A stretch of 64,000 nt of DNA, from positions 92,792,469 through 92,856,468 of the forward strand of contig JAQMRL010000003.1 in NCBI GenBank assembly GCA_035578175.1. The letters run 5' to 3'. A program made the translations under genes and the position numbers. Position 1 is the stretch's first letter. Each line of letters starts with the position of its first letter. The notes below the pieces were generated by a model. That model worked only from the letters and a program-made list of their open reading frames with translations. It did no database searches and had not been told where the DNA came from. Positions 44,216-57,114 of the stretch are shown here, piece after piece. Origin of the DNA: Catonia carolina. Taxonomy: Eukaryota; Arthropoda; Insecta; Hemiptera; Achilidae.

Positions 44216-44576
44216 AAAATGAGTAGATAAATAAATTTGAAAAATATTCGCTTATGTTGTATGTAATCTCTGTAATTATGTATTTATAGTTGTAGTTGAT
44301 AGTTGTGTTTAATTAATCGAATGAGTCCTTACGCATGAGTTCTTGCCAGTAAGAAATATTATAATGGAGAGATAAAAAAATGTGTTTGTTTTATTTTATT
44401 ATGTTATTGATTTAAAGTTTGATAATTATGTTTAAAGATAAGGTTATTTACTTTTAAAATGTGTGCTGCTAACCGCGCTGTCGGTCTTCAGACTAAGCGG
44501 AAAACCATGCACTTCTGTTTAACGGATGTATTTTTTTTTAATAAAGCATTATTATTATTATTATTATTATTATTAT

Positions 44577-44780
44577 AACCAAGGAATAGGCCGCAGCCTG
44601 TTCCGAACTCACAAACTATATCATCTATCTCCATCTTCTCCTAGGTCTACCGACATCTCTTTTACCTTCTGGAGCATTCCAGTGTGCCTGCTTAGGTATC
44701 CTGTGATCTGACATTCTTGCCATGTGCTGTCTCCAACTTTTGTGATAATCCTTTATCTTTTCGTTCAAATTGTAAATACC
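44577..44780 (-). mobile_element. RTE-type LINE end inserted in an ATT tail
   Basis: On the minus strand it decodes to DYHKSWRQHMARMSDHRIPK and GKRDVGRPRRRWR, the RTE C-terminus, then GTTCGGAACAGGCTGCGGCC and TTGGTTAT. Both sides carry ATAAAGCATTATTATTATT (44541 and 44781), so the target was the tail of the preceding LINE. Confidence 0.8.
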
Positions 44781-44802
44781 ATAAAGCATTATTATTATTA
44801 TT

Positions 44803-46282
44803 GTGGTAAGTGAACTCGTAGTTGTTAATTTTGAATTTTGCTTAACATTATTACGGTGTTCTTCCGATATTAGTATTTATTGCGGCACTCCGGTTTTAAA
44901 TTCAATTTTGTTTTGATGTGTTTAATTCTTAGTAAGTTATAGTAGTAAGTTATTATTTAGGAGACAAACACTTAAAATGAGCTGAAAAACTTCATTTTTA
45001 GAGTTCAATTACTTTTCATACATTTGAACAAATACTGTAATTAATATTTTATTCGGTTCTAAAAGGACAATTTGGAGATCTTGCTTTTTACATCATTATT
45101 TTTGCAACGCTATAAAAAATTATAAAATTTTGATTTTCTTTTCTGGTTTAAAAAATATTTGTACAAATTCCTCTCGGTAAAAATGCCAATTGCCATACTT
45201 CGTTAAATTTTATGAAGAATATTTTACCATGTGAGATATATGTTTGGAGAGTAAGTAAACAATGTTCTGTTTCTAATAGCGAGTGAAACGGATTTGCTCT
45301 TGTACCACACTCCTGCATGCTCTGACCCTTATTCCTTCTACTTATCTCTCAATTAGTTCCGGGCTACGAACACTACTAACGTTTCTTCTTCCCTAACTCT
45401 CCCCTCACTCACTCAAAATCTCTCTTCGCTTCTTTTCTCTAACACTCACACGCCCATGCACACAATTACGTTCAACCACATAAAGCACCTCTTTTATCTA
45501 AGGCAATACTTCACTTTCAACTTTTGGATAATACGCCCGTGTAGACTAATCGCGGAATTTAATAAAATTGGAAACTTATACCACTTTGTTATTTTTTGAA
45601 ACTCCTTTAAAGTGAGAAAATAATTATATTTAAATCGTAACAATATTCTTTCACTGATCTTATTAGTAAATGTAGGATTTTATACCGAGCTTTTCTAATA
45701 AATGAATCAGTCATTTCAGAAAGCCTATTCAAAATAAGAAGAAAGTTAAAATTTTACATTTTTTTCTTTAGTGCATTTTAGGACTTACTAAATGTAAACA
45801 CACCATCCGTACAAAAATCACATGAATCTGGCTCTTCTTAAGTAATATATAACACTAAAAAATGGCTTATCCTTAAGAATTTAAAGTGTTTCCTTCTAAT
45901 TAATATATGAAAGTGGATGTTCTTTTGAAGCTTAAGCTCCACGTTCTTGTGGAAAAGGCCATACAAAGATTCGATGCAAAAATATTTTTAAGTTGTGTAA
46001 CTACTGTTTATTACAACGATGAACGTGAATCGCCCTAAAAATCAACATTTTACTTTCTTAAAGTTAAGAATTTCAATTTTTGTTATTGGAGAATGGTATT
46101 TTAAGTTATAATGTAAACTACTAAAATAAATGCAAAATTTTCTCCTGGTCTAACAACGATTTTACAGAAAACAACATAATTTAACATTGTACTCTAATTT
46201 ATTTCAGAAACACCTTAACTCTAAATTTTTAATTTTTTTAAACAAGTGGTTTGTCTTAAAAAAAGGCAATAAATATTCTTCT
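44803..46282. other. Unassigned stretch
   Basis: Includes a pyrimidine-rich part (45300-45460, many CTCTCTTC and CACTCAC units). No gene recognised. Confidence 0.35.
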
Positions 46283-46480
46283 TCTTAACGTGCCAGTCCG
46301 GTTCAAACGTTGGCTACCATCATAGGTATCTTGGTCCTATCCTCCGCAATGCGGAAAAGTTGGGCTGAGCTTTGTCCATACCAGTCTCTCAGGTTAGCAA
46401 GCCAGGATATTCTTCTTCGGCCTGGCCGCCTTCCACCATCCAATCTACCCTGCAGGATGCGCTGCAACAGTTCATAATAA
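46283..46480 (-). pseudogene. LINE protein C-terminus
   Basis: On the minus strand it decodes to GRRPGRRRISWLANLRDWYG and SSAQLFRIAEDRTKIPMMVA, the last block of an endonuclease-RT LINE, and ends in AAGAAGAAG. Same family as 15890-16030 but better preserved. Confidence 0.75.
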
Positions 46481-47160
46481 ATATATTCGCAATAAATATA
46501 TTTTGTATTAAAGAAGACAGCCCTCTAAACAATTCATATATTTTAATTGAAACATAATAAATTACAAGTTTTTAATTTTTCCAAAAGTTGGTTTTTTTTG
46601 ACTTATGGGCTTTCTGAAATGACCGATTCAAATATCTTTAAAGTTATTTACTATTATTATTTTCAGAATATAAACAAAACTGCATCTTTTCAAAATTGGT
46701 CCCTATAGTTTTAATGAGAAAAGCTACAGTTTTCTAAAATGTTATTACTATGATCACTTATAAGGTACATTAAGAAAGATCAAAGATATTAAAAGGGTTT
46801 TAATTTTATTGTAAATTATTGTAAAATTATTGTATTTAGATAACAGTTCAAATTGAATAGTAGCGCCATAAATTTCTAATTTTCACAGAATTATATTTTA
46901 TCTTTTTCTGTAGTGATAAATTTTAAACAGAAATTAAAATCGCTACATATCATCTAAAAATGGTTTAAAATAAGATTTGTAATATTTTTGATACAAATTA
47001 CAGTTAACTTGCAAGCTGTGTGATTGATTACAAACAAAAACATTATTTGATAATTGTTATTTAATAATAATAATAATAATAAGTAATTATATGAGTATCT
47101 TAGGCTTTAAATTCGTTACCTAACAAATTTTTAAATGTTCTTGTCTTACTTGTATCATAT
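46481..47160. other. Unassigned AT-rich stretch
   Basis: An (AAT)n run at 47064-47082; otherwise nothing recognised. Confidence 0.35.
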
Positions 47161-47480
47161 TGTTGTTGTTTAGGTCAACAGCCGAAAGGCTGATTTGAAC
47201 CTCAAGACATTTTACTAAGTAAAACGAGGAGTGAGGTGGTTTACCTTTGTCTTCCTCTCTGACTACAAGAGAAGCCTATGCTCATCAGCATGCCATAGCC
47301 TCCGAAAAGCATCAAATTTGCACCCTGCAAATAACACCTTCACTTCATTCACACAGGGTCTGGCTGTATAATTAAATTCATTACTCTCAGAGGAGATAAC
47401 TTAGACTAGTGACTTTTACACCTGTACCTCGTCTGTTCTTAAATAGCTCAGTCATATAGTTGGCTGACGGCGTGATAAGA
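47161..47480 (-). mobile_element. CAA-tailed SINE, 5'-truncated
   Basis: Flanked by ATCATAT at 47154-47160 and 47481-47487, a likely target-site duplication. Missing about 70 bp of the 5' end, which indicates incomplete reverse transcription at insertion and not later loss. Confidence 0.87.
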
Positions 47481-47487
47481 ATCATAT

Positions 47488-48771
47488 CATATCGTAATCG
47501 TAGGTTATGTCACAGATATAGAAAAATATTTTTATAATTCACATTAAATTTCAAACATACACAGATCTTTACAAACAGCAGATGCATTCGCGACAACTAG
47601 GTAATCTGCAGAGAAGGCTCAAGTTAAGTAACTACTTATTTTTGGTGCTACAGTAGAATCAGCACCAACAAGTTTATTGCAAGTAAAAAATTTTACAATT
47701 TTCTTTAAATGTACTAATTGTTATTTGATTAATAGATTGTAAATTAATTAAATCAAAAAAAAATATTTTTAACTTTGACTCATTTTCAAGTAGTTATTAA
47801 GAAAAATACCATAATTCGCTCATGAATTTGAAAATCCATTGAACCTCTAAAGGGTTTTAGATGGATATTTGGTAAAGTCTATTTTCAATTTTTAAGAACT
47901 CGTAAAGAAAACGATCAGTGAAATGGCTTTATGTTGATATAATTTAAATAGTTAAATTTTATTTGAATATTTTAAGCAACTACAAAATTGTTTACTACAT
48001 TTAATTTTACGATAGTGCAAAAAAACATTAGGTTTAATTTTATAAATAAAAGTATTTATTGAACACTTCAATAATTCCAATTTCTGTGTTTATTGATAGT
48101 TATTTCAATACGTGAATAATATTGATAATACAATAGGAATTTTACTTTAGAATTAATAAGAAGATAATTTAGAGGGTGTCAGAGAGGGTACTAAATGCAA
48201 ATTCGAATTATGTGTGTAGTTGATGGGGGTTTATAATACCCTATGAAATAGAAAGGGAAAGTGGATCAATCAGGTTAGGCTTATCAGATAATAAATCAGC
48301 AGACTCATGTAACGTGGGACGTTAATCATGTATCTTCACCCGCAGTTCTGCTAATGGCGTGGAATGGCCAGATGCCTCCCAGTACGATAATATATAGCTT
48401 CACTGTGTCCATTGCTAGGCTCAAATACGACCGACTTCAAAAGGCCCAATCTCCTATTCTATCATTCTATCTGTCTGCTTTTCATACGGTCCAGCCTGGA
48501 AAAAGAAAATACACCACCAACCTATCCATGTTTTCTTTTATGAAAAGAGATAGAAAAAGAACGGACGTATAATAGGATTTTTTATAATCTTATACAAAAT
48601 GATGTAACGTGGGTTATTCAAACTCTTTTTCTAAAGATTATTATAAAAAAATTCATGTGACAAATATCGGATTTTTTTCATTATTCATACGTAGATAAAG
48701 AATTTAAAAAATATTAGTCCCCGTATAGATTTAAACGGATTAAATAAGTGGTATATATATTACTTGTTCAT
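47488..48771. other. Unassigned stretch
   Basis: A 72-codon plus-strand ORF at 48354-48572 has no recognised motif. Nothing else. Confidence 0.3.
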
Positions 48772-48960
48772 TTAAAGTCGCATCAACTGCTTTTGTTATT
48801 AGAGGCTACTAGGGTTTGTGGTACAGAATCGGTGGCTTTTACCGAGCCATAAGGTGTAATAACTTCAGACCGTAGTCGGTAATTGAACTCGGAACCTTCT
48901 GCTTAGCAATATGCAGAGCAGTCTAGCAGTCAAAACAGGGAGCCATGGAGGTGGCCAAAA
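48772..48960 (-). mobile_element. tRNA-derived SINE-B
   Basis: On the minus strand it shows a tRNA-like head (GACTGCTAGACTGCTCTGCA, then GAGTTCAATTACCGAC as B box), a ~90-bp body and the 3' block GCAGTTGATGCGACTTTAAA. Longest copy of the family here. Confidence 0.68.
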
Positions 48961-48984
48961 TACATAAATGTATTTTTATGATTT

Positions 48985-49060
48985 ATTTAAGTCGCATCGA
49001 CATCTTGATCATTCGGTGGGTTTGAGTGTTGTAGCTACGGGTTTTAACCTAAAAAATTAA
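48985..49060 (-). mobile_element. SINE-B fragment
   Basis: Minus-strand 3' block GATGTCGATGCGACTTAAAT with a short piece of body. Directly behind the copy at 48772. Confidence 0.5.
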
Positions 49061-49204
49061 CTGTTGGAATATGGTAGTCAAGTTCAAAAATACGAAAATT
49101 ATTCAACATTTTTTTATTATTTGATTTTGGTTTTTTCATCCTGGAATTCAGTTTTTCAGTTAACCGTTTCACAAACGCAGCTGTGGATTTACGGCTATGG
49201 TCTC

Positions 49205-49800
49205 CAGGCAATTTTTTTTATCCGAGTCGGCGAGAAAAACTCATGTTTACTCCCTCACGATGAGGGAAATAGTGTTGGACTAAATTGAGGCGTCCTCGTT
49301 CAACCCCAATGTGGCCGCAACTGCCTACCAACAAAACCCGCCACCTGGCCACTTCATCCGGCATCAGCAAAGAATCCTCCAACTCCCACGGAATTGTTTA
49401 CATAATACTACAAAGGAAATTTTGGGTTAAAAAATTTACACACTGTCAGCGGGGCGTAAAAGGGAACCGTAGCCTAATTCCCCTCTCGCTGTCACTAACC
49501 AACAATCACTCTCACTTTCATTCATCTCTTTCATCGCCAGCTCAGGAAATCTCAGGAAAGCTCAGGAGTGCGGCTACTTTATGAGATCGAGACAGGATTG
49601 ATTTACTGTGGGAAAGGGCGATCCCGCTGATCTCCAGATCCTCCCTCCGCAGTCTCCCGATCACCCTCTCCGCAAACTGAGCGACCAACTTCCAGCTCTC
49701 CTTAACCCGCAGCATCGCTGGATGAGGCAGTTACCCGTAATTATGAGGCAATTCTCCAAGGCAACTTCCCGTGGGCTCCCCTATTACAGAAAGATATCAT
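49205..49800. repeat. GC-rich dispersed repeat R2, longer copy
   Basis: The first ~60 bp match 12981-13035. The rest is GC-rich with CTCAGGAAA/CTCAGGAAAG tandem units (49541-49570). Three overlapping short plus-strand ORFs cover it without known motifs. It ends near TTTTAATAATAAATATTTT. Confidence 0.5.
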
Positions 49801-50504
49801 TTTAATAATAAATATTTTTAAGAAAAAGTACATTATTAATGTACGTTATCACATAGATAATAAAAATTAATGTTACCTCTTTATTGTCTTTAAATTAATT
49901 GCTGTAAAGACAGGACCGCAAAACTTAGGAATCCGCCGCTGTTTAATTGATTTACTTCGGTTATACTGATATTCAGTTAAGGAAATGTTTGTATCTTTCA
50001 TTATTTGTTTTTTTTTTATGAAATTGCATTATTACTTATTCTTTGTGCTGTATTTATAATATTTTCAAAGCTTAACATTGACCACTTTAATACACTTCTT
50101 TTTGCCATACGGAATCGCAACCCAGAACCCAGACACAATCCCCGTTCCTTCTATTTCCCTTGTACAAAATATTTAATATATTTTATTTATCGTAAGAAAT
50201 ACAGATATATTGTATTTGTTTATTTACCTTTTTACTTAGTTTATATCCAGAAAAGCTATTTTTCAGTTTCATTTTAAAAACTTTAACCGGGAAATTTCTT
50301 ATAAGAATAAGTACGTAACCTTTCCGACACAAACATACAGACGATAAGTTATCAGAAAAATAATGTTGCTAAAAATACAAATATTTGAAAACCTTTGAAA
50401 AGTGTGGGCAGATACGGATGTTGAATTTTACATACATTCACAAAAAATTATTTACTGTAAAGTAACTAATAAATTTCTTATGAATAGTTTAAATACAAGG
50501 CCAA
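49801..50504. other. Unassigned AT-rich stretch
   Basis: No feature recognised. Confidence 0.3.
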
Positions 50505-50650
50505 CTTTGTGATACAGTATTACCATTTCAGACTGCAAAGTGGAAGTTTCCGCGTTCGTTTCCCAGTTGGTGTTTGTTATTAACTAGTGAAAACCTCAGA
50601 TCCAGAACGTGATATAGTCGCTCATGACTAAGATGTTGATGCGAATTTTA
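50505..50650 (+). mobile_element. tRNA-derived SINE-B, diverged
   Basis: Head with AAGTGGAAGTTTCCGCGTTC GTTTCCCAG as degenerate B box, then GACTAAGATGTTGATGCG at the 3' end. Confidence 0.5.
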
Positions 50651-51479
50651 ATGAAGTAAAAATAAAATTAACATGGCTTTTTATTATTAATACTCAGTTT
50701 GCAGAATAAATTATAAAACATAAAATTAATTTTACCCTAATTTTGTTATAAATTAGTAATTCTTTGAATAAATAAGAAAATGTTTAGTCGTCACTGACTT
50801 ATTTTTCCCAAAGGAAAAAATCAAGAAAATATTATTCCATAAAAATTTCAGTTGAACATTTTAAATTAAAATTTTATAAGATTTACTTTAATAAAGATTT
50901 CGTTATACTGAAATTGAATTGTTAGTTGAAGACATATCCAACAAATTTTAAAAAAGAAGGTTTTTGGTAATGGAGAGCTATTTATCCAGATTAAGAGTGG
51001 CAGAAGGGAATTCGTGAACTCGGTGGTGAAAGATGAAGCTATTAAAATTGGTCTCTCTCATTTACATCGTATACATTTTTCAGGCCGTGACGTGGTGAAG
51101 GGAGAGTCATTTTAGACAGTAGGCGAGAGCAAGGAGATTTCAAAGAAAGACGGGGTAGATAGAGAATCCTGCCACGGGGAAATCAAGGATTTTCAACACT
51201 CACTTTTCTCAACCCCCTCATTATAATAATACTATGTTCTAAACCCTACACATACAGAAAGAAGTCTTAACAGTCAATCACGTCTAGATTTGTCAGACTA
51301 ATCATGATTTTTACTTTCTCTTGAATTGTCTGTCGACAATTTCTACCGATTCAACATTCAATTATTAGCATGCAATCTTCCACTAATCTTAATAATAAAT
51401 TGAATGCCTCAACTATTACACTGTTTCCATCACATTTCGTTTTTCAAAAATTTCTCATTTCATTTTTTATTGTCTCAAC
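50651..51479. other. Unassigned stretch
   Basis: No feature recognised. Confidence 0.3.
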
Positions 51480-52060
51480 ATGTCATCTGTTAAACTGACA
51501 TATTGGAAAATCTTGTACCACCAAAATATAATTTTTCCAATTCTTTCTTTACATTATTTGAAAGGATTTTATAATGCAAAATTTTCTAAAAACATATGTG
51601 GATCGGAATACCTCATGATATTTCTTTTTAGTAAAGTACAGAATTTTCGTTTATTATTTAAACATTTTTATTTCTTTTTTGAACTTATGAGTAGTTTAAT
51701 AACCTACAAGAAAGGAATTCATAATTTATTAACAATACTCGAACCAAACTGGATGTATGGTTTACATGTTATACAGGAAAGATCAGTCATTTCACGAATA
51801 TAGTGCTTTTTTAGGTAAATTTTTTCGACTAACTAAAAATTATATTAGTTATGTATTCAATTAAACATCAAACAATGACATAACACCTTACTTAAGTCAA
51901 CAACACATTTATACAATTCTACCGCAGGTTAAAAGACAGACTTTTGAATCATAACAATTTTGTTATTTTATAATATTAATTCATCAGGGATTCCACAAAG
52001 GCGACTGAAACGCCGATGGAGTAGAGATATGATAAATTATCACCACATAATATGTGAATA
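51480..52060 (+). pseudogene. Jockey-like RT C-terminal relic
   Basis: Around 51715-51815 it decodes to LLTILEPNWMYGLHVI and, in shifted frames, GKFFRLT, matching LLRPIWTYGVQLFG and SKFLRLA of the element at 34.3 kb. At 51990-52030 it gives PQRRLKRRWSRDM, matching RRLRRKWSRDLL. Stops and frame changes show long decay. Confidence 0.65.
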
Positions 52061-52543
52061 AAATTAAATTCAAACTTTAAGTTTAACATACTTTTGATTT
52101 TCTGAAGAAATATAGTTGGATGTTGTCCTGCTCTAAACTAATAATGCCATTTTTCCTTGTTATGTATAGTTGACCCATTTTTCTGGTTGTTATTTTACCG
52201 TTACAAAATTGAATTGAATATGTTCAAATAAGAACAAATTCCAATAAATCTTTGTACTATTCCGACATACACTCAGTTTGGTGATGTTCTTCCAATTTCT
52301 TCGAAATTTTTCTCAAAAGTTATTTTAAGTTTTAATATTCTTTCTATTTCACAGTTTTACAGCTACTGAAACATTTTTTATATTTCATCCAACTCCATGG
52401 AACTAATCTAGTTTTTTAACTACTTTTCATCAATAATTTTTCCAATATCATCTTCTTCAAAATATTTTAATAAATTTCTAACTTAGGTCTTAATTATATT
52501 CTACTGATAAGCATAGTGAATTATATTTATTATAATTATATAA
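52061..52543. other. Unassigned AT-rich stretch
   Basis: No feature recognised. Confidence 0.3.
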
Positions 52544-52545
52544 TA

Positions 52546-53558
52546 CAGTCCAAGCTCGATTATCCGGGTTGACCTCCGGCTAAAACACCTCGGAAAATCG
52601 AAATCCCGGTGTATGTATATTATATAGGTGCATAGGTGGACTTATCAGTAAGATACCTTTCTGAAAGTGAATTAAAAAACCGTTTTGTCCCAGAGATCAA
52701 CTCCTTTCTTAGACGGCTTTTTTTAATATTTTTTTAATTGTTTTTCTTGTTTCTTTGTTTTTAAATTTTTTCCGTTTATCTCTTTAAAAAAACTTTTCAA
52801 GTGTGGTTTGTTTTGTTTTTTTATCAAACGACCACTCTCTGACAAGTGTGCGCAAATTAAAAAGCACAACTTTGTCACTGGCTGGCATGTTCTTATCGTG
52901 AAAAAATCAATCAATTCAGCAACTAAATTCGACTCTGCATCCAGGAATATTCCTGGGTGATCATTCTCTTCTTCGTCGACTTCGTTTCCTTTTTCCGGTT
53001 CCTCTTCTCGGGTGTTCTGGACGATTTCTTTAGGACTAAGGCATGCAAACTGTGGAGCTACTCCATCGCAATCGAATCACTCCAAAATGTCTTCTCGCTT
53101 TACGTTTTCACCTCCCTCCATCCATTTGGCGAGACGAGCGAGATTTTCAGCCGTTTCTTCAATTGTGTCCTCTTCTTCCTGGACAATCGGGGCCACTGGC
53201 TTGATGATCTTCCTTCAGCAGTTTTAAATGGTGCTTTCTTTCATTTATTTCTCAACATTCTGCCAAGTCGTAAATAGCATCCAGTATACTATGCTCCTTC
53301 CAGAAAGCCTTCAGAGTGATACCTTCCTCGACGTATTTTCTCAAAAGATTGCCACGATATTTTTTTTAACGCGGCGATTATTCCCTGATCCATGAGTTGG
53401 ATCAAAGACGTTTTTATGCTCAGGTAAAAACTTGGCAAAAATTTGCCGATTGAAAATTGGCGCCGATGCAGGTGTTCCCATTATCATGATCTCGGATGAT
53501 CATGACCCCGGTAATCTGAATCCCGGATAACCGAGACCCGGATAATCGAGGTTGACTA
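52546..53558 (-). mobile_element. Pogo/Tigger DNA transposon, internally deleted, with transposase relic
   Basis: Ends CAGTCCAAGCTCGATTATCC (left) and, reversed, AGTCAACCTCGATTATCCGG (right) match the CAGTCNANCCTCGATTATCC type of pogo/Tigger inverted repeats; TA lies outside both. On the minus strand, from 53400 to 52960, pieces of a jerky/Tigger-type transposase follow in order: LMDQGIIAALKK, RKYVEEGITLKAFWKEHSIL, KESTIKNCWRKIIKPVAP-like, TIEETAENLARLAKWMEGGE and DCDGVAPQFACLSPKEIVQ. The DDE core motif order is partly lost, and frameshifts and stops break the gene. Only about 1 kb remains of the usual 2-2.5 kb. Confidence 0.85.
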
Positions 53559-54211
53559 TAATATAATTATATTATACTGACAACTATAAAATTAAAACTA
53601 GAACAGTGAGGATATATCTATGAACAGCAATAGTTGTTTAAAAGACATATTATTTCATTGTTCTATTTGTTATCTGATTATATTATTAATATTCGAATTT
53701 GAGATAATAAAGTATTAAAAATTGTAATTTAATTTTAACTGTAAAGAATATCTACCTAAAGCTACTGATTCAATTACTCTGTAACTTTCTCATATATAAG
53801 CAATTCTCATAAATATTTCAATAGAAATGTTTAAACCCATTTTGTTTTGGTTAACATAATATATACCACATTATTCAGGAAAAAGCATACATGTGAAGTA
53901 TTTTATGAATACCCTCATTCGTATCTGGAGTTTGTCTTCGTTCAGACAATACATTTGTACATAAGTTTCAATAAACTCAAATAAACATATTTTGTGCTAT
54001 TTCTGGTATTTGTATAATCCGTTATGTACAATCAGGATCTATATAGTTATTTCTATAAAACAAAACTTCCTTTCAAATTTATAACAAATATTAATGTACA
54101 AATCCATTACTTAGATTAATTATTACATTTAAAACAGTTAAAAAATTACAATAAACTACTTAACATTATTTTTTTAACTTAATTTTTATTCATACACAAC
54201 TGTATATAAAC
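53559..54211. other. Unassigned AT-rich stretch
   Basis: No feature recognised. Confidence 0.3.
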
Positions 54212-54480
54212 TAGTGTATAGGTTTATTTAAAATATAGTAATAATAATTCATACATCCGGGAGAGCAACACTTAGAAGCGAGCCTTTGACTATAAAATTC
54301 AAAATTAATTGTTAAAATTTGAGTAAAATATTTAGTTAAAATTAGCATAACTCGGCTCCATAGACGTCTCAGTCGTCTGTGTGGATCACCTGGTAGAGTT
54401 CGTGAATTTAGCACTCTGATAAGATTAAATTTAATACAAACTGTTTTAAAAATTTTACTAAAAATAAATACGGCCATTTA
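54212..54480 (-). pseudogene. Jockey-like RT C-terminal relic
   Basis: On the minus strand it decodes to NSRTLPGDPHRRLRRLWSRV, matching the RRLRR.WSRD terminus of the Jockey-like RT. Little upstream sequence is recognisable. Confidence 0.58.
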
Positions 54481-54524
54481 CAATCAAATATTTAATTTAC
54501 TCCTTATGAACTAATAGCTATTCA

Positions 54525-54740
54525 ACAACTTCTTTTTCTCTTGCAATTTGTCTCTGAAATTAATCTTTCCAAATTATCCATCATTTTAATCCTAGTTTTA
54601 CTTTTGTGATATCTCGCCGCTGGACGCGATAATAAGAATAACTTTCATTTAAAATAACTAAATTGCAATTTTAATGTACTAAAATTTCATGCAACCGAAT
54701 GGAGTATTTTGATTTTCATTTTTCGGCACAATTTTTTGAT
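54525..54740 (-). repeat. Dispersed repeat R4
   Basis: Blocks TTTTAATCCTAGTTTTACTT, ATATCTCGCCG, CGCGATAATAAGAAT and AAAATTTCATGCAACC occur in reverse orientation and order at 63695-63925. Starts right behind the Jockey relic, so it could be part of that element's other region. Confidence 0.75.
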
Positions 54741-54814
54741 ATTGCTTTGCATTTTTATCGAAATAATTCTAAAGTAATTTGTCTTGTTAGAATTTTAACA
54801 CGGACCGTAAATGT

Positions 54815-55175
54815 CTAGGTCCTCCGCTAAAAGGCTGGTTTGAACCTCTAGAGGTTTTACTAAGTAAAAACGAGAATTAAGGTGGTTTATTATTACCTTC
54901 CTCACTGAGCTGAAAGAGTATGCTTATCAACATGTCAGGGCCTCCGAAAAGCATCTACTTTCCACCCTGCAAATGGGACTTTTACTTCATTCACCACGGG
55001 GTCAGGCAGTATAATGATACACCTTTTCTGTTCTAAAATGCTTCTGTTCTAAATGCTTAAATATAATTGGCTGACCATGTGTAAAGAAACAACTACCTAT
55101 TTTTCGTAGCCCTGAAACTAGCAGATCAAGTGTAAATAATTTGCACCTGCATTCCACCTGCCTGTTATAGGCAAT
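54815..55175 (-). mobile_element. CAA-tailed SINE, diverged
   Basis: Minus orientation, 5' end near 55175 (GCCTATAACAGGCAGGTGGA), several internal deletions around 55015-55035, tail lost at 54815. Confidence 0.85.
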
Positions 55176-56034
55176 TACATTGTGTATAAACTTTAACAAT
55201 ACGTTCATTCAATTATTTGTAATCTTATATTTAATTGAAAAAAAGTATTTTGTGTTTTCCTTTTACATTGTAAAGGAATTTTTAATTGAAGTGTATTATT
55301 TTGTATTTAGATCTATTATTTGTATTGTAGGTATAGGTTAGAGTATTTTTTTTAATAATTCGCTGATTCGTATCCAAAATTTTGTTTTTATTATGAGCCA
55401 ACTACTTGCTTTAAATTATAATCTTATGGTAATCAAGTAATTTTATTCCTTTTTTGGGGTAGATTATTTTTAATTTTTAGCAAAATTAAAAATCCCATTA
55501 ATTCATTTGTTCATTCATTCATTCATTCATTCATTTTTTTTAAATTAAAATGATTTTTAAATTTTTTTAAAATTAAAATTAAGATAGTTATACTATCCTT
55601 TAATGTATAAGTTAAGTCGTTAATGCCATAAATTTCTCAACGAACGAATAAGAAGATTAATTAACAAGTTTGAACAAAATAGAAGTAGTAGTTTCTGAAC
55701 TAAAACAAATTTCCTCGTTTGAGTTGGAACCACACAAAAACAAAGTTTAGCTTGTAAATCCATGAAACATGAAAATTTGTTGGAATTTAGCAGCACAAAT
55801 TTTATCGAATAATACTAAATCCATTGATAACATAGCATATTAAAATAAAAATAGAGACTATGTCTTCAAAAACTTATTCAAAAATAACTACCAAATTTAG
55901 CATTTTGTAATTATTTAGACAATCGATATTAACATAATTTTACAAAAATGTTTAACACGTTTTTCAATCACAGATCATGTTTTTACCAGCTAAAAAAACC
56001 TAATTTACAGCAGATATAAGACACATTATTAATT
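55176..56034. other. Unassigned stretch with an (ATTC)n run
   Basis: (ATTC)n microsatellite at ~55505-55537; nothing else recognised. Confidence 0.4.
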
Positions 56035-56115
56035 GTATAGTTTAGTTTTAAACGATAGTTTGTTAATGTTTATTTTACCCAGATCCTGAAACGGACCGTA
56101 GCGATAAGTGTCACT
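56035..56115. repeat. Fragment of dispersed repeat R1
   Basis: Contains TTTTAAACGATAGTTTGTTA and CCTGAAACGGACCGTAGCGA TAAGTGTCAC, matching the end of 12060-12430. Confidence 0.6.
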
Positions 56116-56957
56116 AATTTAGTTACTAAAATATGAAATCTGATGAGGATAGATACACATGATCTCCAATTGCTATCTGAAAATAATACAAGACATAAAA
56201 AAGAAACTCTCATAAGTTTCATTTTTCATTTATGTCAAAAAGTGAAATACGTGTATTAAACTATGTTGACGCAGAGAGCCTAGATCTTTTTTTCGCTCCT
56301 ATTTTTCTTTTATTAGAATTAACGTCCAAAGATTAAAACTGATGCACTATTGAATTTACCATTAAAATTTTATAATTTGTTTTTTATATTTAATTTTAAA
56401 TTTTACACTATTCAAAATATAGATGTTAATTTGTATTTTTCAATACTTATCTTTAAAATTTCAATGAACTTCTGTTAATATGAGTTTCTTCCACCAAAAA
56501 ATTAATTACTGTTCTAATATTTTTATGAACAGATTGTAATATTTCAGATTTTCCATAAAAATGAAAGTTATATTTTTTATAATTTATTTATTTTGCCATT
56601 GGCACTGTTTAGGGAATAATTTTTACATAATATTATGTGCTATACCTACTAATGAGGTGTTACTACAATTTAATTAATTTTTCTTATATCGTTTGAACCT
56701 AATAAGTAAATTTTTCTCACGCTTGATGTTTTTTTCTTATTCACTGCTTTTTTCGTCTTTCCAAAGCCTTTTTCATACATTGACAAAACTCGATGTTGGT
56801 AGTCTTGTATATCACATGTGTCCATATTGAAATGAAAAAATATTAACTAATAATAGATTGAACGTAAGAGCAATTTTAAAAAACTGCAGTAGTGAGCTAC
56901 AGAAGAAAAGTATGTTTATACAACTCTTCATGATGATACACATTATGTAGGTTACTG
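56116..56957. other. Unassigned AT-rich stretch
   Basis: No feature recognised. Confidence 0.3.
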
Positions 56958-57106
56958 TCGTTGTTATTGCTGTTGTTGTTGTTGTTCTTTAGGTCATCAG
57001 CCGAAAGGCTGGTCTGAACCTCTAGCGGCTTCACTAAATAAAATGAGAAGTGAGATAGATCGTTTACCATGCCGTCTACACTAAGTGAGAAAAGTATTGC
57101 TTATTT
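56958..57106 (-). mobile_element. CAA-tailed SINE, short 3' fragment with long tail
   Basis: Only the last ~120 bp of the SINE remain, with an unusually long TTG tract (56958-56989 on the plus strand) as tail. Confidence 0.82.
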
Positions 57107-57114
57107 ATAAGAAT

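Larger units (their letters stand above)
43436..44576 (+). mobile_element. GC-rich LINE-like block: stem-loop array, unknown ORF, RT C-terminus, ATT tail
   Basis: It begins GTCGCCAACCGGAGCCGACG (shared with 26796), followed by four stem-loops, a GC-rich segment, the end of a non-LTR RT and an untranslated region ending ATAAAGCATT(ATT)n. Composition changes sharply at both sides. A LINE with a structured 5' end and a large internal deletion is the simplest reading, but the parts could also be separate insertions. Confidence 0.55.

Noticed and set aside
52957..53277. Plus-strand 106-codon ORF in the Tigger relic
   Set aside because: The minus strand decodes to recognisable transposase pieces in order; the plus ORF is its antisense.
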